DNA of 64,000 bases from Actinobacteria bacterium OV450. GTDB lineage: Bacteria; Actinomycetota; Actinomycetes; Streptomycetales; Streptomycetaceae. Both the position numbers and the translations under genes were made by a program. The notes under the pieces are model-generated. The model was not told where the DNA came from, made no database searches, and saw only the letters and a program-made list of their open reading frames with translations. Shown in pieces: positions 36,786-44,725 of the stretch (positions within the stretch are counted from its first letter, which is position 1; every line of letters starts with the position of its first letter). Where the stretch lies: positions 34,717 to 98,716 of the forward strand of contig LJCW01000108.1 in NCBI GenBank assembly GCA_001298555.1, given 5' to 3'.

Positions 36786-37819
36786 TCGGCCAGCGGGTTG
36801 AGGACCATCGGGGCGATCTTCCCTTCGAGCATCATGCCGAGACCGAGGACGGCGCACACGTCCGGCCGCTCCGCGATGGCGACGGGCATTCCGGTGGCGT
36901 CGCGCAGCATCTGGTCCAGGCCCGGCAGCAGGGCGCTGCCGCCCACCATCATGATCCCCCGGTCCGTCAGGTCGGCGACCAGGTCGGGCGGGCAGGCGCG
37001 CAGCACCTTGCCGATGCCGTCGAGGACGGCGGTCAGCGGGGTGTGGATGGCGTCGCGGACGGCGGCGGTGTCCACGTGGACGGAGCGGGCCAGTCCGGTG
37101 GCCACGTCGCGGCCGTGGATGAGGGTGGAGGCGGGGCCCCCGTCGGTGATGCCGTTGCCGTGCAGGGCCAGCTGGAGCGGCCGGACGGCCTGGCTGGGCA
37201 GCATCAGCTCGTGGGCGTGGCGCAGGTGCTGGACGACGGCGTGGTCGATGGCCTCGCCGCCGACGGGGATCCGCTGCGCGGTGACGATGTTGCCGAGGGA
37301 GAGGACGGCGACCTGGGTGGCGGCGGCCCCGCACACCATGATCATCGTCGCGGTCGGCTGCTCCACGGGCAGTCCGCAGCCGACGGCCGCCGCGATCAGG
37401 GTGTCGACGAGCTCGACGCGCCGGGCCCCGAGCCCGACCATCGTCTCGACGGCGGCCCGCTGGGCGAGCGGGTCGGCGTCGTGCGGGGTGCAGGCGGCGG
37501 CCCGCAGCCGCGGCTTGCGGCGCAGGGCGCGCCGCAGCTTCTCGCCGAGCAGGTGGCGCAGCATCCGCTGGGCCATCTCGATGTCGACGACGGTGCCGCC
37601 GGAGACGGGGCGCACCACGCGGATGTAGTCGGGCGTGCGGCCCGTCATCCGTTCGGCGAACGTCCCGACCGCGATGAGTGCACCGGTGCGGGTGTTGACG
37701 GCGGCGACGCTGGGCTCGTCGACGACCAGGCCGGCGCCCTTGACGTAGACGCGGGTCCTGGCGGCTCCCAGGTCGACGGCGACGTGGCAGCGGCGCAACT
37801 GCTCAAGACTGACGGTCAC
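36782..37819 (-). CDS. mbl: Mbl/MreB-like actin homologue
   Basis: A 345-residue actin-fold cytoskeletal protein. It aligns with MreB from the phosphate-1 loop (VAVDLGAARTRVYVKG, usually DLGTANT) through the connecting motif GCGLPVEQPTA to the adenosine motif IMMVGGSALLPGLDQML. The phosphate-2 loop, normally VDIGGGTTEVAV, reads MVCGAAATQVAV, losing Asp and two glycines. Streptomyces Mbl proteins act in sporulation-associated wall synthesis; naming it Mbl instead of MreB rests on divergence and context, and there is no mreCD nearby. GTG 37819 has a perfect GGGAGGA RBS. Confidence 0.85.
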   Translation of the reverse strand: MTVSLEQLRRCHVAVDLGAARTRVYVKGAGLVVDEPSVAAVNTRTGALIAVGTFAERMTGRTPDYIRVVRPVSGGTVVDIEMAQRMLRHLLGEKLRRALRRKPRLRAAACTPHDADPLAQRAAVETMVGLGARRVELVDTLIAAAVGCGLPVEQPTATMIMVCGAAATQVAVLSLGNIVTAQRIPVGGEAIDHAVVQHLRHAHELMLPSQAVRPLQLALHGNGITDGGPASTLIHGRDVATGLARSVHVDTAAVRDAIHTPLTAVLDGIGKVLRACPPDLVADLTDRGIMMVGGSALLPGLDQMLRDATGMPVAIAERPDVCAVLGLGMMLEGKIAPMVLNPLAE

Positions 37820-38040
37820 GGCAGATCCTCCCGAGAGCGCTGACGCAAGAAGACCGGCGGCTGCCGGTTGCATTTCATATCTTCTCGGGCGAATGGGGCA
37901 GGGCGCCCGTTGGGCTGCTCCGGCTGGGTGTGCCGCACGGGGCGGGAGGTGCTGCACGGGGGTGGATTTCTGTACCGACAGGCACCACGATGCGCGCACC
38001 ATCCGCGCTACTCGCGCGTAACACGGTAAGGGGGGACCCC

Positions 38041-38727
38041 ATGCTGACGCCCCGCCAGAAACTGTTCGCGCTCCTCGCCCTGTGCCCGGCGCTCCTCGCA
38101 CCCTTCCCCGCCCGCGCCGCCACACCTGTGCAGCCGCACAACCCGGTCGTCCTCATCCACGGCTACAACGCCGACCCGGGCGTCTGGGGCGGCCTGCGCG
38201 AGGACCTGCGCACCGCCGGGTACACCGACGCGGAGCTCTTCTCCTGGGGTTACGACACGCACCGGTCCGTCAACGAGGTCCTGTCCGGGCAGCTCGGCGC
38301 GTACGTCGACCAGGTCCGCCGGCAGACCGGCGCCGCCCGGGTCGACATCGTGGCGCACTCCCTGGGCTCGCTCGTCGGCCGCTGGTACGTGAAGTTCGGC
38401 GGCGGCAGCGCCGCCGTGGACCACTGGGTCTCGCTGGCCGGGCCCAACCACGGCACCGCCACCGCGTGGGCCTGTGCCCTGTGGGACCAGGCCTGCCGGG
38501 ACATGACGCCCGGTTCGTACGTCGTGAAGAACCTGAACTCCGGTGACGAGACCCCGGGCGCGGTGAAGTACGCGACGTTCTGGTCGAACTGCGACGAGGT
38601 CGTCAACCCGGACGACAGCGTCCCGCTCACCGGGGCGGCCAACACGCCGGTCGGCTGCCTCAAGCACAACGACCTGCTGGGGGACGACGCCACTTCTGCG
38701 GGTATCCGGTCCTTCCTCGCCTCCTAG
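38041..38727 (+). CDS. Secreted lipase/esterase, alpha/beta hydrolase (class 2 lipase-like)
   Basis: A 228-residue exported enzyme. Signal peptide MLTPRQKLFALLALCPALL ends near APFPARAA. The hydrolase core shows the oxyanion motif VVLIHGYNADP, the nucleophile elbow DIVAHSLGSLVGRWY (Ser near 107) and a late His in LKHNDLLGD. Four cysteines in the second half likely form disulfides. It resembles small Bacillus LipA-type lipases. GGGGGGACCCC before ATG 38041 decides the start. Confidence 0.87.
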   Translation: MLTPRQKLFALLALCPALLAPFPARAATPVQPHNPVVLIHGYNADPGVWGGLREDLRTAGYTDAELFSWGYDTHRSVNEVLSGQLGAYVDQVRRQTGAARVDIVAHSLGSLVGRWYVKFGGGSAAVDHWVSLAGPNHGTATAWACALWDQACRDMTPGSYVVKNLNSGDETPGAVKYATFWSNCDEVVNPDDSVPLTGAANTPVGCLKHNDLLGDDATSAGIRSFLAS

Positions 38728-38799
38728 GAGAACCAGGCCCTGTCGCCCGCCCCGGGCCGCCCCCGCCCCCGGCGCCGGGAGGCCCGGGGGCCTGCGGCC

Positions 38800-39381
38800 T
38801 CAGATCTCGATGCCGTCGACCGCGACGCGCTGGAGCAGGCCGTACGTGAACTCCGCCACGCATGGCCGCCCCTGCGCGGCGAACGCGAGGCGCCACCGGG
38901 TCGGCGCCGTGCCCTCCATCGGGCGCGCCGGGGCGAAGGCCCGTGCCACCTCGTCCACCGTGGCCGACCAGGGCCGCAGGTCCTGCACCGTCTCCAGGAC
39001 GGGCCCCGGCGCGCCCGGGGCCCGTACCAGCCACTCGTTCCACACCGCCCCGTCCGGCGCGGCCAGCACCTCGAAGCGCAGGTCGGGCCAGAGCGGCACC
39101 GGCCACAGCAGGGCCTCGCACTCCAGGTCGCCGATGGTGCGCGCGGCCGTCGACTCCGGCGGCCCGAGCACCGAGCGGTAGCGGGCCAGCGCTCCGCGCG
39201 AGCGGGGCGAGCGGACCATCGCCTGCCAGCGCTTGTTCGCCGCCCGCTGCTCCGCGAGCGAGGCGCCCAGCCGCTGCCGCGCCGCCTCTGCGAGGTCCGG
39301 CCGGAAGTCCGCCATGCGGCGCAGCAGCACCAGTTGGAAGGCGGCCGGACCGAAGGGCACCGAAGACGTGGGCGCAGTCAT
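38800..39381 (-). CDS. Uncharacterised protein
   Basis: A 193-residue soluble protein with no family I can name. Residues 15-60 are helical and basic (LLRRMADFRPDLAEAARQRL); the rest looks beta-rich with conserved-looking Trp residues (WPVPLWPDLRFEVL, LRPWSATVDEVARAF) and ends QRVAVDGIEI. Coding is supported by GC3 bias along its whole length. It diverges from the zinc-ribbon membrane protein gene. Confidence 0.6.
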   Translation of the reverse strand: MTAPTSSVPFGPAAFQLVLLRRMADFRPDLAEAARQRLGASLAEQRAANKRWQAMVRSPRSRGALARYRSVLGPPESTAARTIGDLECEALLWPVPLWPDLRFEVLAAPDGAVWNEWLVRAPGAPGPVLETVQDLRPWSATVDEVARAFAPARPMEGTAPTRWRLAFAAQGRPCVAEFTYGLLQRVAVDGIEI

Positions 39382-39459
39382 GGAAACCACGATTCCACAC
39401 AGGACCTCCACGAACCCGCGACATGGATGTTGCGGGGAACCGCGTAGCGTGCGGACGTC

Positions 39460-40194
39460 ATGGACTACTGCCACGCGTGCCGGAGGCACCTCAACGGCGC
39501 CCTGGCCTGCGCCGGGTGCGGAACCCCGGTCGAGTACCTGCCGCCCGTCGTGCCCGGGGGGCCCGCCGTGCCCGCGGCTCCGTACGGCTCCGCCCCGTAC
39601 GGCTCCACCGGGCCGGAGGCCGCCGATCCGTTCGCGGACTCGATCGTCGTGCTGGCCGGCGAGCACCACGGCCGGTCCGGCGCGCGGCGCCGTGCCACGC
39701 ACCGCCGGCGCCGGCGGACCCTGCTGACCATCGGTCTCGGACTGACGCTCGCCGTCGGCGGTACGGTCGCGCTGGCCCGGATCGTCACCGAGGGGCAGAA
39801 GACCGACCGGGCCGCCGAGGTCGTGCTCACCGACGGGGACGGCCCGCAGGACCCGGCTCCGCTGCCGAGCGGCCACGGGACTCCCGCGGCGCCTTCGGCG
39901 CTGAAGCCGGTGAAGGCCTCCGGGGCCGCGAAGGCCGGTTCGGGCGGGACCAAGCCGGCCGGGCCCGGGACGTCCACCGAGGGGCCGACGGATCCGGGTC
40001 CCTCGGGGTCGGCCTCCGCGCCGGGCAGGACGGGGCCGACGAAGGGCGCCACCGGTCCGGGGCCGTCCGTGAAGCCGGGGCAGTCGGGGTCTGCCTCGCC
40101 GAGCGCTTCCGGGACGGCGCAGCCGCCGCCCGCTCCGAGCCCGAGTCCGAGCCCGACGCCGACCAAGGGCTGCATCCTCTGGATCTTCTGCTGA
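39460..40194 (+). CDS. Zinc-ribbon single-pass membrane protein with Ser/Pro-rich stalk
   Basis: A 244-residue protein. N-terminal four-cysteine zinc ribbon (CHACRRHLNGALACAGC, residues 4-20), a Pro/Tyr linker, an Arg-rich stop (RRRATHRRRRR) and one transmembrane helix (LLTIGLGLTLAVGGTVALA) near residue 92. The ~120-residue exterior part is Gly/Pro/Ser/Thr low-complexity and finishes with a short hydrophobic CX5C tail (GCILWIFC). The layout puts the zinc ribbon in the cytoplasm. Function unknown. Confidence 0.75.
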   Translation: MDYCHACRRHLNGALACAGCGTPVEYLPPVVPGGPAVPAAPYGSAPYGSTGPEAADPFADSIVVLAGEHHGRSGARRRATHRRRRRTLLTIGLGLTLAVGGTVALARIVTEGQKTDRAAEVVLTDGDGPQDPAPLPSGHGTPAAPSALKPVKASGAAKAGSGGTKPAGPGTSTEGPTDPGPSGSASAPGRTGPTKGATGPGPSVKPGQSGSASPSASGTAQPPPAPSPSPSPTPTKGCILWIFC

Positions 40195-40235
40195 CGGAGC
40201 TCCCGCCCGGGCGCGGGGGCCGGGCCGGGGCGGCG

Positions 40236-40658
40236 TCAGCCCAGCATCCGCTTGAGCAGGTCCCGCAGGACCGCCCGCTCGGCCGTGGACAGCCCGGCCA
40301 GCGGTTCGCGCGCGAAGTCCAGCGACTCGCGCAGCCGGTCCGCGGTCTGCAGGCCCTCCTCCGTCGGGGCGGCCAGCTTCACCCGGCGGTCGGCCGGGTC
40401 CGGCCTGCGCTCGACCAGGCCGCGTGACTCCAGCCGGTCCACGATGCCCGTTATGTTCGAGGGCTCGCACTTCAGCTGCTGCGCGATCCGGCGCATCGGC
40501 ATCGGCTCCAGGGACAGCAGGTTCAGCACCCGGGCCTGGGCGCCGGTGAGCTGGTGGCTGGCTGCCGCGTGCTCGTACTCCTCGTGGTAGCGGGCCACGA
40601 CGGAGCCGATGAGCTCGACAACCTCAAGGGTCAGGGGATCTGCGCGACGACTGGGCAT
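40236..40658 (-). CDS. MarR-family transcriptional regulator
   Basis: A 140-residue winged-helix dimer: dimerisation helices, HTH MRRIAQQLKCEPSNITGIVD and wing LVERRPDPADRRVKLAAPT. Its only cysteine lies in the recognition helix, not near the N-terminus as in OhrR, so it is probably not the organic-peroxide sensor of the nearby ohr. It diverges from an NADP-dependent reductase gene with an unusually AT-rich 114-nt gap, its likely operator. Confidence 0.88.
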   Translation of the reverse strand: MPSRRADPLTLEVVELIGSVVARYHEEYEHAAASHQLTGAQARVLNLLSLEPMPMRRIAQQLKCEPSNITGIVDRLESRGLVERRPDPADRRVKLAAPTEEGLQTADRLRESLDFAREPLAGLSTAERAVLRDLLKRMLG

Positions 40659-40679
40659 GGATCCAGCGTACCCATTTGC

Positions 40680-40716
40680 TTGACAACATGAAATATCCAG
40701 GCGCATGGTTGTTTCA
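40680..40716. promoter_or_regulatory. Candidate MarR operator / promoter region
   Basis: AT-rich intergenic segment with a consensus -35 TTGACA at 40680-40685 and an inverted repeat TGAAA (40689-40693) / TTTCA (40712-40716). A second short dyad TTCA-n5-TGAA follows at 40713-40725. Confidence 0.45.
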
Positions 40717-40772
40717 CTTGATGAAGTATTCGTCGGCGCCCCGGTGCCGGCACCCTCGATTCGGGAGCACCC

Positions 40773-41792
40773 ATGTCTCAGATCCCCGCCGTCAGCCGCG
40801 AGTGGCACCTCGTCCGCCGTCCGCAGGGCTGGCCCGTGGCCGAGGACTTCGCCCTGCGCGAGGTCGAGGTCGCGGCCCCGGCTCCGGGCCGGATCCTGGT
40901 GCGCAACCTCCACATGTCCGTGGACCCCTACATGCGCGGCCGGATGAACGACGTGAAGTCGTACATCCCGCCCTTCCAGCTGGACAAGCCGATGGACGGC
41001 GGCGCGGTCGGCGAGATCGTGGCCTCCGCCGCCGAGGGCTTCGAGGTCGGCGACCACGTCCTGCACGGCCTGGGCTGGCGCGAGTACGCCGACCTGGACG
41101 CCAAGCACGCCACCAAGGTCGACGCCTCGCTCGCGCCGCTCTCCGCCTACCTCGGCGTGCTCGGCATGCCCGGCCTGACCGCGTACGCCGGCCTCTTCGA
41201 GGTGGCCTCCTTCAAGGAGGGCGACTCCGTCTTCGTCTCCGGCGCGGCGGGCGCGGTCGGCAGCCTCGTCGGCCAGTTCGCGAAGATCAAGGGCGCCTCC
41301 CGGGTGATCGGCTCCGCCGGCTCGGACGAGAAGGTGACGCTCCTCACGGAGAAGTACGGCTTCGACGCCGCCTTCAACTACAAGAACGGCCCCGTCGGCG
41401 AGCAGCTGAAGGAAGCCGCCCCCGAGGGCATCGACGTCTACTTCGACAACGTGGGCGGCGACCACCTGGAGGCCGCCATCTCCTCCCTGAACGTGCACGG
41501 CCGCGCCACCCTGTGCGGGGCGATCGCCCAGTACAACGCCACGGAGCCGACCCCCGGGCCGCGCAACCTGGCCCTGGTCATCGGCAAGCGGCTGCGCCTG
41601 CAGGGCGTGCTGGTCGGCGATCACGCCGGGCTCCAGCCGCAGTTCGTCCAGGACGTCGCCGGCTGGCTGCGCTCCGGTGAGCTCGTGGCCGACGAGACGG
41701 TGGTCGAGGGCGTGGAGAACGCGACCGAGGCCTTCCTCGGCATGCTGCGCGGTGAGAACACCGGAAAGATGATCGTTTCTTTCACCGGTTAG
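40773..41792 (+). CDS. NADP-dependent medium-chain oxidoreductase (CurA / LTB4-dehydrogenase type)
   Basis: A 339-residue zinc-independent reductase of alpha,beta-unsaturated carbonyls. It begins REWHLVRRPQGWPVAEDF, has VDPYMRGRMND near residue 50 and the NADP-binding FVSGAAGAVGSLVGQFAKIK near 150, and the family's FDNVGGDHLEAA near 230. No zinc ligands. It is divergent from the MarR gene, which probably represses it, and 64 nt upstream of ohr in the same direction; together they suggest reactive carbonyl/peroxide defence. Confidence 0.9.
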   Translation: MSQIPAVSREWHLVRRPQGWPVAEDFALREVEVAAPAPGRILVRNLHMSVDPYMRGRMNDVKSYIPPFQLDKPMDGGAVGEIVASAAEGFEVGDHVLHGLGWREYADLDAKHATKVDASLAPLSAYLGVLGMPGLTAYAGLFEVASFKEGDSVFVSGAAGAVGSLVGQFAKIKGASRVIGSAGSDEKVTLLTEKYGFDAAFNYKNGPVGEQLKEAAPEGIDVYFDNVGGDHLEAAISSLNVHGRATLCGAIAQYNATEPTPGPRNLALVIGKRLRLQGVLVGDHAGLQPQFVQDVAGWLRSGELVADETVVEGVENATEAFLGMLRGENTGKMIVSFTG

Positions 41793-41856
41793 GCTCACTG
41801 CACACCGTCGTGATCGTGGGCGCGAGTCACGGCGACTACCAGGAGGATCTCTTCAC

Positions 41857-42279
41857 ATGTCCATCCAGCAGTCCGACGTCGTCTACACCGCTGTCGCCAC
41901 CGCCGAGAACGGCCGTGACGGCCGTGTGGCCACCAACGACGGTCAGCTCGACGTCGTCGTGAACCCGCCGAAGGAAATGGGCGGCAGCGGCGCCGGCACC
42001 AACCCGGAGCAGCTGTTCGCCGCCGGCTACAGCGCCTGCTTCCAGGGCGCCCTCGGTGTCGTCGCCCGCAACGAGAACGCCGACGTCTCCGGTGCGACCG
42101 TCACCGCCGAGGTCGGCATCGGCAAGAACGACGAGGGCTTCGGCATCATCGTCAAGATCTCCGCCGTGATCCCGAACGTGGACGCCGCCACCGCCAAGGA
42201 CCTGATCGAGAAGGCCCACCAGGTCTGCCCGTACTCCAAGGCGACCCGCGGCAACATCACGGTCGAGCTCGCCGTCTGA
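41857..42279 (+). CDS. ohr: Organic hydroperoxide resistance protein (Ohr, OsmC family)
   Basis: A thiol peroxidase of 140 residues that reduces organic hydroperoxides. Both catalytic cysteines are present: FAAGYSACFQGAL (Cys near 60) and AHQVCPYSKATRGN (Cys near 124), with the arginine-type residue in the N-terminal half. CAGGAGGATC precedes ATG 41857. It may be read from the upstream reductase or its own promoter; a strong terminator follows. Confidence 0.93.
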   Translation: MSIQQSDVVYTAVATAENGRDGRVATNDGQLDVVVNPPKEMGGSGAGTNPEQLFAAGYSACFQGALGVVARNENADVSGATVTAEVGIGKNDEGFGIIVKISAVIPNVDAATAKDLIEKAHQVCPYSKATRGNITVELAV

Positions 42280-42298
42280 TCCGGCTCGCGCTCAGCGG

Positions 42299-42325
42299 AG
42301 GCCGCCCCCGGCCCGGGGGCGGCCT
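42299..42325 (+). terminator. Terminator of ohr
   Basis: AGGCCGCCCCC (42299-42309) pairs perfectly with GGGGGCGGCCT (42315-42325), then TCGCC. Confidence 0.8.
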
Positions 42326-42343
42326 TCGCCGTAAGCTGTGCCC

Positions 42344-43372
42344 ATGCGTGATCTTGCGGGGGGATTCGGCCATCTGCTGGCCGGACAGAGGTGGGTGTTC
42401 CGTAACGGACGGTGGCTGGGCTTCGGCCTGCTGCCCGGGCTGCTCGCGCTGGTGCTGTACGCCGGCGCACTCGTCGGGCTCGGCTACGGCGCCGACGACC
42501 TGACGGCCTGGGCGACGCCCTTCGCGGACGACTGGGGATCCCCCTGGCTCGGACTCTTCCGGGGCTTCCTGACCGCCCTCGTCTTCTGCCTGGGCCTCTT
42601 CGTCGCAGTGATCACCTTCACCGCGGTGACCCTGCTCATCGGCCAGCCGTTCTACGAGTCCCTCTCGGAGCAGGTCGACCGCAGCGTCGGCGGTGACGCC
42701 CCCGAATCAGGGCTGCCGCTGGCCCGGGAGCTGTGGATCTCGGCGCGGGACAGCATCAAGGTGCTCGTCCGGGTGCTGCTGTACGGGGTCCTGCTCTTCG
42801 CGCTCGGCTTCATCCCCGTCGTCGGACAGACCGTGATCCCGGCGATCGGGTTCTGCGTGTCCGGCTTCTTCCTCACCGAGGAGCTCACCGCCGTGGCGCT
42901 CCAGCGCCGCGAGGTGGAGCTGAAGGACCGGCTCGCCCTGCTGCGCGGACGCCGCGCGATGGCGCTCGGCTTCGGCGTCCCGCTGGTGCTGGCGTTCCTG
43001 GTGCCGCTGGTCGCGGTGTTCCTGATGCCGGGTGCCGTGGCCGGGGCCACGCTCATGGTCCGCGAGCTGCGTGGCGAGGACGAGGAGCAGGCCGCCGGGG
43101 ACGGGTCCGAGGAGCCCGAGGGGGCGGCCCGGCCCGGCCATCAGGCGCCGCCGCACCAGCAGTCCCCGCAGCAGCAGTCCCCGTACCAGCAGTCCCCGCA
43201 CCCCCAGTCCCCGTACGCGGCGCCGCAGGGCGGGTCCGCCCACCCGGGGCCGTACGCCGCCGGGCCCCGGTACCCCGCGCCGCAGCAGAACCCGTACGCG
43301 CAGCAGCCCCCGCAGTATCCGGGCGGCGGAGCGGCCGGCGGCCCCGGTCCCGCGTCGAACCCGTACCGGTGA
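42344..43372 (+). CDS. EI24/CysZ-like membrane protein with Pro/Gln-rich tail
   Basis: A 342-residue polytopic protein. Residues 1-240 are the EI24 domain with about six hydrophobic helices (GFGLLPGLLALVLYAGAL, FLTALVFCLGLFVAV, GVLLFALGFIPVVGQ) and the family motif GQPFYESLSEQVDR. The last ~90 residues are repeated PHQQSPQQQSP-like Pro/Gln/Tyr tracts, cytoplasmic and probably disordered. Members include sulfate permease CysZ, but transport is unproven here. ATG 42344. Confidence 0.85.
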   Translation: MRDLAGGFGHLLAGQRWVFRNGRWLGFGLLPGLLALVLYAGALVGLGYGADDLTAWATPFADDWGSPWLGLFRGFLTALVFCLGLFVAVITFTAVTLLIGQPFYESLSEQVDRSVGGDAPESGLPLARELWISARDSIKVLVRVLLYGVLLFALGFIPVVGQTVIPAIGFCVSGFFLTEELTAVALQRREVELKDRLALLRGRRAMALGFGVPLVLAFLVPLVAVFLMPGAVAGATLMVRELRGEDEEQAAGDGSEEPEGAARPGHQAPPHQQSPQQQSPYQQSPHPQSPYAAPQGGSAHPGPYAAGPRYPAPQQNPYAQQPPQYPGGGAAGGPGPASNPYR

Positions 43373-43393
43373 CCCGCGGTCCCGGTCACAGCA

Positions 43394-44284
43394 CTAGCGC
43401 CTGAGCAGGGTGATCGCCCCGGCCGTGTCCTCGCCGGAGTGGGCCTCCGGGGCGGCGTCCAGCCGGCGCCGCATCAGGTCCAGGTAGGGGGTCAGCAGCT
43501 CGGCGCTGACGCCCTGCTCCGCGGCGGTGCGGAGCAGGGTGCCGCTGCCGGCGACCTGCATGGCCAGGTTCGACACGACGCCGGTGGTGAAGTCGCGGGA
43601 GGTCAGCCGGTCGGCCGCGTTGCCCACGAAGAACCCCATCGCGCCGAGCCACTCCGACAGCAGCGGCGCCAGCTCCTTCGGGGCGATGTCCTCGCCCTCG
43701 ATCAGCGCGAAAGCGTGCGAGATCCCGGCGAACAGCCCGTACATCCCGCTCAGCAGGGCCACGTCGTACAGCGCGGCGTGGCCGGGGTCCTCGCCGACGA
43801 AGCGGGCTCCGGCCGGGACCTCCAGGGTGCTGCGGTGCGCGTCGAACAGCGCTCGCGAGCCGCTGTAGAACACGTACGCGCCGGACGCGGGGACGCCGAT
43901 CATCACCGGGGTTCCCATGATCCCGCCGTCCGCGAACCGGGCTCCGCGCGCCTCTGCCCAGGCGGCGCGCTCCCGGCCCTCTCCGGGCGTCCCGGTGGTG
44001 AGGTTGACCAGGTCCTTGCCGGTCAGGTCGACGCCCTCCAGGGTCTGGCCGACGCTCGCGTCGTCCAGCAGGCAGAGCACGACGAGGTCGCCCGCCGCCA
44101 CAGCCTCGGCGGGGCTCGCGGCGACGACGGCACCTTCGGCGGCGAGGGCTGCGGCCTTGGCGGGCGTGCGGTTCCAGACGGTGAGGGGGTGCCCGGCGGC
44201 GAGCCAGGTGCGGGCCAGCGCGGTGCCCATGTCGCCGAGGCCGAGGAGGGTGAGCGGACGCTTCGGAACGTTGTCGTAGGTCAT
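43394..44284 (-). CDS. NAD(P)-dependent imine-reductase-like / beta-hydroxyacid dehydrogenase family protein
   Basis: A 296-residue Rossmann protein with NADP motif LTLLGLGDMGTALARTW near residue 12 and WNRTPAKAAAL (Arg of NADP preference). The C-terminal helical domain (DVALLSGMYGLFAGISHAFAL) matches imine reductases and 6-phosphogluconate-dehydrogenase-like proteins. The catalytic Lys of hydroxyacid dehydrogenases is not evident, which favours the imine-reductase branch. It diverges from an HxlR regulator with an operator between. Confidence 0.85.
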   Translation of the reverse strand: MTYDNVPKRPLTLLGLGDMGTALARTWLAAGHPLTVWNRTPAKAAALAAEGAVVAASPAEAVAAGDLVVLCLLDDASVGQTLEGVDLTGKDLVNLTTGTPGEGRERAAWAEARGARFADGGIMGTPVMIGVPASGAYVFYSGSRALFDAHRSTLEVPAGARFVGEDPGHAALYDVALLSGMYGLFAGISHAFALIEGEDIAPKELAPLLSEWLGAMGFFVGNAADRLTSRDFTTGVVSNLAMQVAGSGTLLRTAAEQGVSAELLTPYLDLMRRRLDAAPEAHSGEDTAGAITLLRR

Positions 44285-44317
44285 GGCGTTGAGCCTGGTG
44301 GCAGGATGTGAGGCGCT

Positions 44318-44331
44318 CAAGTACGCACTTG
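44318..44331. promoter_or_regulatory. Candidate HxlR operator
   Basis: CAAGTACGCACTTG contains perfect arms CAAGT/ACTTG around ACGC. It lies 33 nt upstream of the reductase start and 50 nt upstream of the HxlR start, inside the shared promoter region. GTAC-containing dyads are usual for HxlR/DUF24 regulators. Confidence 0.6.
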
Positions 44332-44381
44332 GGAGTGGGTGGTTACCCCCAGGTGAGCGAGCAGGCGGGGAGGGGTGCGCG

Positions 44382-44711
44382 ATGCAGGTGACGCGGAGGC
44401 CGGGGGCGGACCACTGCGGTGTGGCAGCGGCGATGGCCGTGATCGACGGCAAATGGAAGGTCTCGCTCCTTTGGGAGCTGGAGCAGCGGCCGCGCCGCTT
44501 CGGGGAACTGCGCCGACTGGTTCCGGGCATCTCGGAGAAGGTGCTCGCGGCCCAGCTGCGCGAGCTGGAGACGGACGGCATCGTCCACCGTGAGGTGTAC
44601 GACGAGGTCCCGCCGCGCGTCGAGTACTCGCTGACCCCGCTGGGCCGGGAACTGAACACGGCGCTGACGTCGCTCGGCGCATGGGGCACCAAGCACCGCC
44701 TCCCGGCCTGA
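44382..44711 (+). CDS. HxlR/DUF24-family redox-type regulator
   Basis: A 109-residue winged-helix repressor: GKWKVSLLWELEQRPRRFGE, recognition helix GISEKVLAAQLRELETDGIV and wing REVYDEVPPRVEYSLTPLG. The conserved N-terminal cysteine (DHCGVAAAM, Cys12) matches the redox-sensing Cys of YodB/HypR/QorR. ATG 44382 follows GGGGAGGGG. It probably controls the divergent imine-reductase-like gene in response to quinone or thiol stress (inference). Confidence 0.9.
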   Translation: MQVTRRPGADHCGVAAAMAVIDGKWKVSLLWELEQRPRRFGELRRLVPGISEKVLAAQLRELETDGIVHREVYDEVPPRVEYSLTPLGRELNTALTSLGAWGTKHRLPA

Positions 44712-44725
44712 TCGGCAGGGCGTCC

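Noticed and set aside
40236..40658. OhrR regulating ohr
   Set aside because: The N-terminal reactive cysteine of OhrR is absent; the single Cys lies in the recognition helix, and the divergent reductase is the nearer target.
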